Below the pieces are notes generated by a model that did no database searches, had not been told where the DNA came from, and saw only the letters and a program-made list of their open reading frames with translations. Below, in pieces: positions 46,535-58,339 of a DNA stretch of 64,000 nt. Source of the stretch: Sipunculus nudus (lineage: Eukaryota; Annelida; Sipuncula; Golfingiida; Sipunculidae); the NCBI GenBank assembly GCA_026874595.1, contig CM049313.1, forward strand, positions 67,820,659 to 67,884,658, written 5' to 3'. A program made the position numbers and the translations under genes. How positions within the stretch are numbered: position 1 is the first letter of the stretch; each line of letters opens with the position of its first letter.

Positions 46535-48260
46535 TCTGTCCGAAAAACAGAGGGAAAGTCCATTCAAAAGTGATCACACTTTGACCATCTAGCTAGTTTT
46601 ATCCCTGGTATATTAAAACAATTACATTTCTCCATACGATCAAATCTGTAACGCAAGCCTCCGTGTGTACCACGGCCAGTTAGTGAGGAACCCTGACAAT
46701 GGAAAATGTTAGACAGCCACTGCGTGCTGATATAATCTGTGTGCTAATAAGACCGTACCATAGCAAGAGGGAACTTCAGAGACTCATGAGATAAAGGAGC
46801 TTAAATCGGACGAACTCGACGACTTTGATGCATGGCATGGGTGTTTCAATGGAGAAATAATATTCAGGCAAAAATAAAAGGACTGGTTTCTAAGGCATCA
46901 CGCGCATCAATTTGGACTTCGCGCATCAATTTTTTCAATTACCATTTTCATTAGAAATTTACAGAATTTTATCATATAAAATTTTTAATGAAAACTTGCA
47001 ACAAATAGGGAGGAAATCACTGATTTATGATGAAACTGCATGAAAACACATCTGTTTTGGCTTACGGCTACCTACGATAATATGATAAACATTTTTTTGT
47101 ATTATAATTAAAAGGATATTTAAAAAAAGAAAACCGTTAATACAAGATAAAAGTATGGTGTTTGTTCTTCCTATTCGTATGAGAAGAAATAATTTTGAAA
47201 AGAGGCATGGTTAGTTTAATCGTTTTTAATTTAATTAAAAAATTAAATTGTAAATATCCCAGACAGTATATATAAGATATAATTCAAATTAATATCTATA
47301 TTTTTACATACACATGACGACCGTTCAAGGATATTTTCATACATATATGTAGTATTTTACACTACAGATTACATGAGCTTTCGAGCAATTGAATGATTTA
47401 AACAATTTTTTTTTTAATTTTAAAATATTCTTTCTTCCATGTTTAGAAGAACAAACCCAAATATTAATTTTATAAATAAATGATATACTTTAAATTTCCA
47501 CTATAAATTATGATACGAAAAATGTATAGGCCTGTTGTATTATCCTAGACATCCTAAATTTGCCTTTTGTTAATCCACAGCGACAGGAGAGATATAAGGA
47601 GATGATACGTGTGATATATAAGTATTTCAGCTGAATGCGGTTAAAAAGGTCTGAAATGGGGCAACCAACTAAGTGGGAAATCCAATGTACATTTGAAATC
47701 CTCAGATTAGATTGGTACCTGGTCACAAGCTGGAGCACACGCAGCTTCACAAGGTCACCTTGATCAGCGTGTATCTTATAACGTTCATGTTGAAAGACCA
47801 GAAACATCCGAATGACGCCAATGAGGACGTGACTTTATTAAGCATCATCTAATTGATAATCTGAAAATCAGAAGTACACAGTTAAGCCGTGAACCTGACA
47901 TAAGTTAAGCTGAATATTTGTCATTTTCCCTGCCTGAACGTATGATAAGAGCAACATTCGTAGTATAAAAACTCTGATGTTGTTCAAGAAAGAACAGAAT
48001 TATGGTGATTGTAATCAGGCTGGCTGAACACCTGAAGCACAGCGCTTCATTCCTGTAATATAAATGATGAGGAGTGTCCTGCAGCTAAATGCCACACCGG
48101 GTAGGTAGACATGAAACGGGACCAAAGCTTAATATAACCTGTTTCCTGGATCGACAGTAGCAATAACGACATGGAATTAGTAGGAAAAGGATGTACAAGG
48201 GTATCCAATTCTTGGTGAATGTAATTAATGTACCAATCGCTCCCGTGGCTGAAAACAAAA
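46535..48260. other. No gene recognised
   Basis: AT-rich. The 99-codon minus frame 47508-47807 is not supported by splice sites or domain. Confidence 0.45.
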
Positions 48261-48262
48261 TA

Positions 48263-48266
48263 TGTG

Positions 48267-48332
<66 letters not shown>

Positions 48333-48336
48333 CACA
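48263..48336. repeat. (TA)n array inside a perfect palindrome
   Basis: TGTGTCA, about 60 bp of TA, then TGACACA: the unique flanks are exact complements, giving a 74 bp perfect palindrome able to form a cruciform. Confidence 0.9.
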
Positions 48337-48339
48337 AAT

Positions 48340-48900
48340 ATATATCAGTTAAGAAGATTACTGATTTTTTATATGTTTTATTCAGGTATATATGTACTGA
48401 ATAATCTTATTTATTTATTGAACATGAAAATTTTGGTTGCCCTAAGTGAATTTTTGAGCATTATAAAGATTCATAAAAGCTCACATTACTGTGAGCATAT
48501 TATAAAAAATACTTAATTTACGATCCATTTATGAATTTTGTGTTAGTAATTCATGCTCATCATAAATATATATTTAATAATAATAATCATCGTGTGAATT
48601 CTTAATAAGAAATAACATTACAAATCTAATCCATCCGACTACCTCTGCCCCTGTTTTTTCGCAAGAAGATTTGGGAAATGCACTAAACCTTGTCTATTTT
48701 TGGCCCAGATGCATTTCAACATAGGCGAACATCTAAAATTATTATCTCCCCAGTCTGAAATCATATATGAAATTCAAAATGACTATTGTGTTTTAATAGA
48801 CACACGATATTGCGTCAAGTATATGACGACCTTATTTATTTCTTTGGCATTCTGTGCTACTCATTAGCAAAACAGAATATATTTAAATGTATAACGTGTA
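48340..48900. other. No feature recognised
   Basis: AT-rich sequence between the palindrome and the minisatellite. Confidence 0.5.
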
Positions 48901-48922
48901 CTTTAAATGTGAAATTTATACC

Positions 48923-49071
48923 ATGGGGGTAATTGTCCGGGGGGTAGTTGTCCGGGGGTAATTGTACCGGGGGGTAATTTTCCGGGGGGTAGTTGTCTGG
49001 GGGGTAGTTGTCCGAGTGGGTAATTGTCCTGGGGGTTAATTGTCCGGGGGGTAATTGTCTGTAAATGTATT
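48923..49071. repeat. G-rich minisatellite, 16-18 bp, about 9 units
   Basis: Units of GGGGGTAATTGTCC or GGGGGTAGTTGTCC type, all with runs of 3-6 G on the plus strand. The Pro/Gln/Leu-rich frames on the minus strand are translations of it. Confidence 0.95.
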
Positions 49072-49079
49072 GTATAGTA

Positions 49080-49810
49080 TAGTATATGGACACACTGGAA
49101 TAACTTGCTTACATTAAATGATATTTTATAAAAGACTGGAGTTATCAGTTTTTTTAACTCGTTTTGGGAGTTATGGTCTTGGGGTGGGTTTACATATCCG
49201 TATTGCGGATCTTTAACAGGAAAACGGACGCGTATAAACAAATAACACCCCTCTCCCTAATAACTGATTATTATCATTTTTTGGCCTCTATTAATCATTG
49301 CCCACTATTCATCCCTAATATAATTTGATCCTATTATTTAAAATGGTCTATAGAGACAGCAAAACATATTTCTTAAGCAGGAAGATTGCAGCTTTTCAGA
49401 CTGACTAATTAAGCCAATTAAAATCAACAGCAGCAATGAAAGAATGCAAATAACGCTCGGGCTTCTTAACTGGAGTACCGCATCTCCTGGCTTTTCCATA
49501 TTTAGAGTGCTTGTGTCCTTGATGTTTTTCCACCATATATGAAAGTCTGCAGTCCGCTCATTTTCAATGTAAATAACGTGAGATGCAGCTGTGCCTGTTA
49601 TAATTATTCAGATTTGTGTGTATGTCTTCATAAATAGAATCGTTATATATTCACCATATAAGCTTAACTGTGCAAATCCACCGACCCCCCTATCACTCAC
49701 CTATCCTTGTAAGAATAACTGTGTATTAGATCTAAGTTTGTGTGCTGTAGATGGTTAGGCTAAGTTGTCATATATCTGACGTCTGGCAAGATTTATACGT
49801 TAATCTGATC
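49080..49810. other. No feature recognised
   Basis: Unique-looking AT-rich sequence without exon support. Confidence 0.5.
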
Positions 49811-49813
49811 TCC

Positions 49814-49972
49814 CAGGGGCGGATCAAAGTGATATTTAAAGAAATGATGTCCCTAGGTACAGTAAAGGGCTCCAAGCCGCAAAAACTGGTCTGAACCCCT
49901 TATAAGGTTGCGGCGACTGAAAAAAAGGAGGGGGCGGACTCCCTGGTACCCCCCCCCCCCCCCCCCCCCAGT
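49814..49972 (+). mobile_element. CAGGGGCGGAT-type element, left part
   Basis: Starts CAGGGGCGGATCAAAG, contains a GGTTGCGGCGACTGAAAAAA block shared with the copy at 50641, and runs into a poly(C) tract of about 19 bp (49951-49969). No matching right terminus was found. Confidence 0.5.
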
Positions 49973-50101
49973 TCTACTCTTGTCTCCAATGCCACGAGGG
50001 TATTGGCACAACTCTGTTTGACCGGGATCACCAAACAATGTAGTGTGACTCCTCAACTAGCCGCAAAATGACCCTGTTCTCCATCCGGGCATAGCAGATA
50101 A

Positions 50102-50362
50102 CTAAGCCAAACGCTGATTGCGAACGTTTGTGTCTACACGCAATAAGGTTTTATGGCAAAGTATATCGCCGTCTTTCAGATGAACAGATTGTATATTGAT
50201 TTGCGAGGTTTTCTGGGTCTCCTTTACATTAAACCAAGTGTTGCGGGAAAGCTCGTATATAACTGCTGGATTTTTATGGGGCTTTTGTGAGCAAGTGATT
50301 TGTGCAAGCCAAGTGGAATAAAAACTGGGGTAATCACACTCAAACCCAGCGGACACAGACAT
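50102..50362 (-). CDS. Candidate exon, unknown protein
   Basis: An 86-codon minus frame, preceded by CTTCAGGTTGACCAG, reads SVSAGFECDYPSFYSTWLAQ, then ITCSQKPHKNPAVIYELSRN, and ends NVRNQRLA. The composition is protein-like with three Cys. The acceptor is weak and no domain is recognised. Confidence 0.25.
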   Translation of the reverse strand: MSVSAGFECDYPSFYSTWLAQITCSQKPHKNPAVIYELSRNTWFNVKETQKTSQINIQSVHLKDGDILCHKTLLRVDTNVRNQRLA

Positions 50363-50609
50363 TACTGGTCAACCTGAAGATATATGTATTTCCAACACTT
50401 TCCTCAAAAGTCAATTACAGATGCGATTGGCCTGGATTTTTCATCTTCCTGACTTTAGAGTCTGGGCGTTACAGTACCCCATGTCTTTACTTATAGCCGA
50501 TGGGCCGCAATTATTATAACAGTGTAGTTAAGGTTTTCTAGCCGGGAGAATACGAAATGACAGCGGTATCCAGGCATTCCAAGTATAATGTCTGCTACAC
50601 CGAGGGCCA

Positions 50610-51150
50610 ACAACTGTAATTTGTTAATTCTTTCCAAAGTCAGGGGCCGATCCTAGATTTAGGAAATGGGCGGGTCCAACCCAGGAGGACTAATGACATA
50701 GCCTAAAATGGTCCCAGGTCCGGAAACGCTTGATCCAGACCACATAAATTGGCCTGAAAGCTTTATTAACGGTTGCGGCGGCTGAAAAAAAAATGACGTC
50801 CGGACCCCGGTTTCCCTGCCCCGTTGATCCGCTTCTGAAAGTGTGCAGTTTATTGTCCTAAAGTAAGTAGCAAAGAACGAATGAGCCATTTGTTTAAATG
50901 GGGGAAAAAACGTTTTCAAAAACATGGAGATTAATAATTTTTTTAACATCATATTCAGTTTTCATCTTTGTAAACACAATGCCTAAGACATCTGTTTATA
51001 TCAGTCATGTATCTAAGGCATTAGAAATCAGGACCTTGGGGATTGACGATTGGTTTTATAGTAGCAACACGTCAGAACATCTGAAGTGCAGAAAACAGGC
51101 CGAGGCATTAACATGCAGCCACGGTAGCCTACAATATTGCTGTCGTTAAG
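50610..51150. repeat. Dispersed repeat D4, copy 1 (interrupted)
   Basis: GTGCAGTTTATTGTCCTAAAG, CAAAAACATGGAGA then TAATAATTT, GTTTTCATCT, TATCAGTCAT, ATCAGGACCTT, and CATCTGAAGTGCAGAAAA follow the same order as in 56000-56330. A 197 bp element (50641-50837) interrupts its left end. Confidence 0.7.
50641..50837. mobile_element. 197 bp CAGGGGC-type MITE
   Basis: Left end CAGGGGCCGATCC, right end TTGATCCGCTTCTG (complement CAGAAGCGGATCAA). AAAGT flanks both ends (50636-50640 and 50838-50842). D4 copy 2 at 56.0 kb gives the empty site (TTCCAGAGTGCAG), confirming the borders. No coding capacity. Confidence 0.7.
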
Positions 51151-51289
51151 GCCATTGATTAGCTGAGTGAACACCGCGTCATTTTGACCGCGAATATTGG
51201 TGCAAATGGTGCTTTTATTTAACATAAATCTAAAGAGTCACACGCTGTGTCAAGGCTGTGGAACATATTGAAACTATTTATTCATTTGC

Positions 51290-51600
51290 AGTTGCATCTC
51301 ACGCTGTCAGTTGAGTTTGGCTGAATACAAAAGTTTCTCAGCAAACCATTCAGGCACACGGATATGCTATCTCTCATTCGCCTGATTTATACGTTGTTAT
51401 GCTTCTGTGCAGTGCTTGAGTATAAACATAATCCATGTGAATCTGCTTACCGTAACAAGACCACGTGACCAGAGGTCCGACCTTGAGCATGCGCGAAAAC
51501 TCCCAGTCAAAGAATAAAAAAGAAACACATAAGAAACAGGGTTTGAAGTTTGAACTAATCTTGATTTGTGAAGTTCCTCGGTAAGACCACCAATTGAGGT
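51290..51600 (+). repeat. Dispersed repeat D3, long copy
   Basis: TTTGGCTGAATACAAAAG, TAACAAGACCACGTGACCAGA, GCGCGAAAA, AAAGAAACA, and CTTGATTTGTGAAGTT match, in order, the right arm of the 20.4-23.9 kb palindrome read on the minus strand (about 23020 down to 22770). The palindrome is therefore built from a dispersed repeat. A related start (GTCAGTTCATGTTGGCTGA) occurs at 52190. Confidence 0.6.
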
Positions 51601-51725
51601 GCGCAAGTTTATATCTAGCTCCTCAGATATCGTCCGATGCAAGCTTCTTTCCACTCTTGCACAAGAGTAACCACATGCACGAAATATACGTTCTACTTAA
51701 AAATGTCTGTTATTATTATTATTAT

Positions 51726-51726
51726 C

Positions 51727-51803
<77 letters not shown>

Positions 51804-51830
51804 TGAGTGAGTGAGAAAGAGAGAAAGCGA
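51726..51830. repeat. Compound (TA)n-(GA)n microsatellite
   Basis: About 65 bp of TA then GAGA with GTGA variants. Confidence 0.95.
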
Positions 51831-51859
51831 AAGAGTGAATACGGATGAATCTGACAGGT

Positions 51860-52015
51860 CCATAACAACCCATAGGTTGTCACAGCAAACATTTGACAAC
51901 CCTTTAAACAACCCTAGAGGGTTGTAAAATTAAAATTTTGACAACCTGGATTGTCGTTTTAGGTACACCCATTTGACAACCCTAAAGTTGTCGATTTGAC
52001 AACCCTATGTTTTAA
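51860..52015. repeat. Cluster of GACAACCC words in both orientations
   Basis: About seven copies of (G)ACAACC(C) and four of GGTTGT or AGTTGTC within 155 bp, including a hairpin ACAACCCT-AG-AGGGTTGT at 51908-51925. Spacing is irregular (roughly 15-35 bp), so it is a decayed tandem or fold-back repeat. Confidence 0.6.
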
Positions 52016-52019
52016 GTGT

Positions 52020-52680
52020 TTATTGCATGCGTATATAACATACCTGGTAGGTCCCTTTAAAATGTGTCCCAGAATATCAACAGAATATCACAATCAAGTG
52101 TATTAACCAACTAATTACGTCATGCTGACGATAGTACGTACTTTAGGCGTTAATTAAAAGTACATCGTTACTTGTATATCATCATCTGCTGTCAGTTCAT
52201 GTTGGCTGAAAAAAATATAAATTCCAAGCGCAACCACCTGGCTTGGAGGATCATTGTCTCATCTTCACCTGTTTTACATTCAGTTTTGGTTGTGTTAATA
52301 AATTTAGTCTACTTGTGTCTGAATCATGACCACCTGACCAGATGTACCATAATATTCTATGTATTTTAAAGCATAATACTCCGTTTCACAAACCTGTGTC
52401 CACCTACTTTTTAGAGATAATCATAAATAAAAGTTTATATTTTTAATTAATTTCTTCGAAATCTGCATATGGAAGTGACGGACTAACGTGGCAATTAAGT
52501 ATTTGAAATCAAATCTCCAGTTCGCGGGTCACACCATTATGACTGTGTACAATGATCTGACAGGTCAGATATGTCTCCCTGCATAAGAAGCCATCTTTGT
52601 TTTAGCTGGTTATATTTTTAGATTGTTAACATGACATCATCCAATGAGCAGCTGTCAATTAAAGCTGTTTCTGCATGACC
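52020..52680. other. No gene recognised
   Basis: Contains a possible D3 fragment near 52190. Otherwise nothing was identified. Confidence 0.4.
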
Positions 52681-52685
52681 ATATA

Positions 52686-52848
52686 CAGTAGAACGTCGAA
52701 TATCCGAAGACCGTAATGGTAAGGTCTCGAAACTGGTGGTAATCACGTTGATTCCCAGAACACTTTCGTGCGAAATCGTTCATCCGAACGTTCGTTCATC
52801 CGAACAAATAGCATGTCCCCCGAGGCTTTCGGATAAACGATGCCCTGC
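52686..52848. mobile_element. 163 bp pogo/Tigger-like MITE
   Basis: Left end CAGTAGAACGTCGAATATCC, right end (complement) GCAGGGCATCGTTTATCCG, with TA on both sides (52684-52685 and 52849-52850). Repeated ATCCGAAC / TTCGGATAA words inside are typical of pogo/Tigger-type Tc1-mariner MITEs (terminus CAGTAGAACCTCG). Non-autonomous. Confidence 0.6.
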
Positions 52849-53044
52849 TATAGGTAAAACTGTTTTTTCCACTGGACACGGTCTCTTATGCGTTGATTTG
52901 CAAGAAAGATCACATCATAACTTCTCCCACCTTAACTAGAGACAACGTTGACAATTATTGGTCATGACCAACTAAGCAGGCATCAACCATTTTTTACCTA
53001 ACCTGTTATAATCAGGTAATTACTCAGCTAAACTGATTGATGTA

Positions 53045-54582
53045 TCCTTTTTATGCCCCCGCCACAAAGTGGCCGGGGCATATAGTTTTACCCATGTCCG
53101 TCCTTCCGTCCTTCCGAAATCAAACAGTTGTACGGACATTTTTTTCGCAATGCCTGCAGATATTGGCCTGATTTTTGGTGTGTGGGCAGATATAGACCAG
53201 TTACAGATCGAGTTCGCGTTTCGTCCCGGTTGACCTACTTTTGACCGTTTTACGGCTCCTAAACTTAGAAAATTTCATGAAAAATAGAAATTTCATGACA
53301 AATACACATGTACGGACTTTTTTTTCGCAATGCCTGCAGATATTGGCCTGATTTTTGGTGTGTAGGCAGATACTGACCAGTTACAGATCGAGTTCGCGTT
53401 TCGTCCCGGTTGACCAACTTTTGAATGTTTTATGCCTCCTTAACTTAGAAAATTTCATGAAAATTAGAAATATTCATGATAGATACACATGTACGGACTT
53501 TTTTTCACAATGCCTGCAGATATTGGCCTGAATTTTGGTGGTGGGCAGAGATAGACCAGTTACAGATCGAGTTCGCGTTTCGTCCCGGTTGACCTACTTT
53601 TGACCGTTTTACGGCTCCTGAACATGGAAAATTTCATGAAAAATATGAAATTTCATGACAAATACACATGTACGGACTTTTTTTCGCAATGCCTGCAGAT
53701 ATTGGCCTGATTTTTGGTGTGTGGCCAGATATTGACCAGTTACAGATCGAGTTCGCGTTTCGTCCCAGTTGACCTACTTTTGATTGTTTTACGGCTCCTG
53801 AACATAGCGAATTTCATGTAAAATATAAATTTTCATGACAAATACACTTGTACAGACTTTTCTTCGCAATACCTGCAGATATTGTCCTGATTTTTGGTGT
53901 GTAGGCATATAATGACCAGTTACAGATCGAGTTCACGTTTTGTCCCAGTTGACCTACTTTTGACCATTTGACGGTGCTCTAACATAGAAAATTTCATAAA
54001 AAAGTGCACATGTATGGACTTTTTTTCGCAGTGCCTGCAGATATGGGCCTGATTTTTGGTGTGTAGGCAGATAATGACCAGTTACAGGTCGAGTTCTTGT
54101 TTTTTCCCAGTTGACCTACTTTTGACCATTTCACTGCTCTTGAGCATAGAAAGTTTCATGAAAAATTGAAATTTTCATAACAAATGCATATGTACTGACT
54201 TTTTTTCCTCAATGCCTGCAGATACCACCCTGATTTTTTATGTGTGGGCAGATAATGACAGTTACAGATCGAGTTTGCGTTCGTCCCGGTTGACCTACTT
54301 TTGATTGTTTACGGCTCCTAAACATAGAAAATTATATGAAAGACAGACATTTTTATGGAAAATGCACATGTATGGAATTTTTTTCACAATGCCTGCATAT
54401 ACTGGCATGATTTATGGTGTGTTGCTTGATAATGACCCGTTACAGATTGAGTTTGCATTTTGCCCTTGTTGACCTCCTTTTGACCATACGACACCTCCTG
54501 AACTTAAAAAATTTTTCAAAATTTTACAAATGTTTCTAATTTGCCCCAGGCGGGGGCATTCGTGTCGTTCCGACACATCTAG
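53045..54582 (+). mobile_element. Helitron-like element with 180 bp satellite
   Basis: 5' A|TCCTTTTTATG, then a hairpin (TGCCCCCGCCAC-AAA-GTGGCCGGGGCA, 53054-53080), a leader of CCGTCCTTCC words, the satellite core, the inverted arm GGCGGGGGCAT (54550-54560), a 3' hairpin GTGTCG-TTC-CGACAC (54562-54576), and CTAG|T (54579-54583). All Helitron terminal rules are met (TC start, hairpin, CTRR end, A/T insertion). It lacks Rep/helicase, so it is non-autonomous. Confidence 0.75.
53125..54540. repeat. 180 bp satellite array, about 8 units
   Basis: GCCTGCAGAT recurs at about 53152, 53332, 53512, 53690, 53870, 54033, 54214 and 54390, period 177-181 bp with one 162 bp unit. The early units are nearly identical and the later ones progressively diverged, so expansion occurred at the 5' side. 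Confidence 0.95.
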
Positions 54583-54589
54583 TTGAGAG

Positions 54590-55740
54590 CTGAGTTACTT
54601 TAAGAGGGATCTATTACGATATATAATGTCTATTCACTATAGAAAATCCCTTTAACCCTTTATAAAAATAGGCCAAAAAAAGTCTATCTCACCTCACACA
54701 GACTGTTCGTTTTGTTAAAATTCACGTGTTTATAACATGTTGGTGGCCAATATAATCCAAACACATTCAACAAGTACCTGGAGTTTTCTTTATTACATTT
54801 TGCGACGATTGCCCTAAACTCCCGTTCATATGCTAATAACAACCTTAGGTCCCATGCTTTTTACCGTTTGTCAACATTTCTGCCTTTTTTATCAGCATGT
54901 ACATTAACACGCTAATGCATCTGCCACAGTGGCCTTAAAGAACGTTTTAGTAATTATCGAGAGTTTATTAAAATGTACGAAGAGTTAGCCAGATATCACA
55001 TACATTCTATAGAAAACATATGCGAACAGCTGGCTTAAAGAATCAATTTCATTAATTTTTAATGATCCTTGTCATAGATTCTTGTCGCGTTATTACAATT
55101 ACTTCTATCATCTCCAGAATCCAAGTTACAAATATCACGTAAGTTCGTTGCAGCCCTTGTCACAGCTGCACATTGGCAGGATAGGCCCTATATATTTACT
55201 ACAAAAAAAAACAGGAAAAATAAAATAACAAAAAAAAAGAAAGAATCAGATTTATGAACATGTTACACATCTGGGTGCTCAAAAATATTACTTTCGCAAT
55301 AAAAACATACCGTTTTATAAGTCTCTCTTATATGGTTACCATAGTGTCTGCAACAAATATGCCGCCCCCGGAAATAAAAAAAATCGATGAAGTTTATTCA
55401 AATATATTCCGAAACCTCTAGTTATTTCCAGAGTTTGAAATAACCTAGGTTTGTTTTAAACAAGAGTGAGATTTCACAAAAAAGCGGGTTTGGTATGTTT
55501 TGTTGGAGAAAATGTTTTCTTCTTTTCATATCTACTTTCACATACACAACATACTGGTCTGGATCAATACACAAAACAAACTAGGAAGAGTGAGGAATGT
55601 CTTCCGTGGAAAATCAAGTGATAAATAACAGAAGACATGCTTTCACACAATTTTGAGTAACTGGTATAGTTTACTACATAGAAAAACTTCGCATTATCAT
55701 GTATGTATAATAGGGTCTGAGTCCGGTGTGTGAATAAAAC
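54590..55740. other. No gene recognised
   Basis: AT-rich with A-runs at 55205-55245. No exon support. Confidence 0.5.
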
Positions 55741-55744
55741 AATA

Positions 55745-55985
55745 ATGAGGCCTGGACGGTAGAGTGGTATAACGCTCGTCTCCCCCCGCTGGCGACCCGG
55801 GTTCAATCCCCAATGTGGCCACAAGAGTGGGTTGTAGTGGCCCGTCCATGGTCGGTGGATTTCTCCGGTCCTCCGGTTTCCTCCACCTCTATATATACAG
55901 ACTACCAAACGCCACCTTCCGAGCAATGGGGAGTGCCTCGTATTAGTAATTATATCTAGTTGTACAATCTATGTAAAATAAATAA
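55745..55985 (+). mobile_element. tRNA-derived SINE, family C, full copy
   Basis: A-box-like GGTAGAGTGGTATAACGC (55758-55775), B box GGGTTCAATCCCC (55799-55811), a body with GGTTGTAGTGGCCCGTCCA and CCTCCGGTTTCCTCCACC, a conserved tail CCGAGCAATGGGGAGTG, and an end TGTAAAATAAATAA. Further copies lie at 56.3, 59.1 and 62.9 kb. Confidence 0.75.
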
Positions 55986-55999
55986 GTTTATATTCTAAT

Positions 56000-56330
56000 T
56001 GATCAGTTCATTCCAGAGTGCAGTTTATTGTCCTCAAGTAAGCAGCAAAAACGAACGGGCCACTGGTTTAAATGAAATGAGCCATTCCAAAACATAGAGA
56101 CTAATAATTTATTTATATTTCATTTGGTTTTCATCTGTGCTCAAGCAGGTAAACACATTGTGTGAGACACTATAAGTATCAGTCATTTATTTATCCAGCG
56201 TATAAGAAATCCGGACCTTAGGGAAAGACAATTGGTCTCAAAGAAGCAACAAATCAAGACATCTGAAGTGCAGAAAATAGGTCGAGGAGCAAACAGTCGC
56301 GACATGCTAACAATAGACTACCGACCTCCG
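56000..56330. repeat. Dispersed repeat D4, copy 2
   Basis: Uninterrupted copy of D4 (see 50610). Its left end, CATTCCAGAGTGCAGTTTATTG, is the empty site for the MITE in copy 1. It lies between a full SINE C and a second SINE C tail. Confidence 0.7.
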
Positions 56331-56402
56331 AACGCCACCATCCGAGCCATGGAGAGTGTTATACAATCCATGTAAAATAAATACAATTTAAATAAATATT
56401 AC
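56322..56402 (+). mobile_element. SINE family C, 3' tail
   Basis: ACTACCGACCTCCGAACGCC, CCATCCGAGCCATGGAGAGTG and AATCCATGTAAAATAAATA match the tail of the copy at 55.7 kb. The head is missing. Confidence 0.65.
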
Positions 56403-56404
56403 AA

Positions 56405-58335
56405 GCGTTTTGTTCTCTAGTCTAATCAGGTGTCAGCTTCCTGCAAATTACTTACGATAATTCGGATTTGATAATCTGAGCGTATTTAAAAAACGGCTGT
56501 ACTATATCATTATACTCCATGTTAACTTGGTAAGAATTGTTATATTTTATTCTGTTTTATTTTATTCTGTTAGAATTACTTCAAGTGGTAAGAAGTCCTC
56601 GAAGTTGTTCAAGTCATTTATTGCAGAAAGTTTAGATGCATGACCCGTCTGTCGTTATAGTCATATCACCGTATTGAGATCTAATTAACTCACTATTTGT
56701 AATCTTTTCATTATTTATCTCAGGTTTGGTACCTATCCGATAATATAATACGGATATGTGCAACAGTCTTCATTAAACACCGAGCAAAGATATAGAGGAA
56801 AACTGCTTATTTTGGATAAATTCTTATAATTGTTTCATTTGTGAAAACACACTTTTTTATGTGATTTATAAAACAACTAAAGTTCTCTCAGTAAGAATTT
56901 GAAGACAGTCCCGATTTCATGTGTGGAACATGTTCGGCCAGTAATGATCAAATGTTTATGATGATTATTTGTTTCACGATGGATCTGTAAAATATAATCA
57001 TGGTGATACCTTTATTTCATGATAAAATTTATCATGCTTCATACATTTATCTCTAATTTTTTCTTAAAAGAATTTGACATTAACTAGACAGAATCGAATG
57101 CCCGGCGTTTCTATTGCACAACCGCGAGAAATACCAAACAGACGATCACACTTTGGTGTTATTTGTGATTAGAACGCACCAGAGCTAATCTCCCTTCTGG
57201 TATATAATCTTCTTTGGCTGGATTTTATGTGACACATTTACATAGAGATGTTTAGCCAGAGTTTATTCCCCGCAGGGAGTTTGGTTAAAAAAGAAGGAAT
57301 CGGAAATCTAGGACAATTCTGGCTAAATCGCTTAATAGGATATTCGATGACGCGGTGACCGAGACTGTTGAAATCCAAGAAAAAATTTGGGTTCTAAGGC
57401 AATATTTTTTACAGAAATTAGTACGCGATGCCGATTTTTTTAACCATTTTTTCTATGTTTCGATAAAAAATGTCATATGATCAGGGAAAGGCATTGTTTT
57501 GCTAAACCGGGGAAAGCTCTAAATAACAAAGGAAATCTTATCGAAATTGTATTATTTTATCTCTTGAAAGAAATGTCTGAGCGGCTAGAGCTCAAATTGG
57601 TAAGTTCTATTGAAAATCCAAATAAAATTTTTTAATACTTGGGTTTAAATTGACGCGCGCGGTGCCTGAGAACCCTACCATTTTTTTGTCTAACATAAGT
57701 ATTTTACTTCTCACCAGGAAATATAGCTCTTTGATTAAAAGCTGTAGCATCCAATAACTTTAATAGTCTTACACTTAATTAAACTGACAGCAGTCTGGTG
57801 GCACTAGTAACAGAATAAAAATATTTTATTTTCATTTTTTTCCCTATCTGAAGGTTATTTAAGATGGATTAATCTTATTTTGAGTCTTATTTATTTTTCC
57901 CCATCCTAATTTTGTTACGGTTCCCATTCGGATGCACAGTGAGGCAAGATTTAAGGTTCTACATAACCACGTCTCTATTACAATAAATAAGCAATAAGTC
58001 CTCATTAATGCTACTTATAACTATTATGAGTGCCCTTGCATCAATTCCTTCCCATGATTTAATACATTTTTGTGTATACAAATTATTAAAGTTAATAAAG
58101 GTATCAATGAAAATAGAATATATTTTACTTGTTCCTTTAAACCACTTCAAGAACCGAAACACATACTATATTGGCCCGGCAAATAAGCGTATTTTGGTGT
58201 AATTTTTTAACAAATAAAGAATATGACTCTTGCTCCGTTTTCTTCGGTTCAAACTTCAAGGGACGGTATTATACATTGCAGTTTAGTTAATGTCACAAGG
58301 TGCGAGGTATAGGTCTATGGTCCAACTTATTTGTT
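56405..58335. other. No gene recognised
   Basis: AT-rich. A 64-codon plus frame at 58008-58202 (SALASIPSHDLIHFCVYKLL) is mildly protein-like but has no acceptor. Confidence 0.45.
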
Positions 58336-58339
58336 ATTT

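Noticed and set aside
47508-47807. 99-codon minus ORF
   Set aside because: No acceptor, no domain, and weakly protein-like only.
48857-49241. Pro/Gln-rich ORFs
   Set aside because: They translate the G-rich minisatellite.
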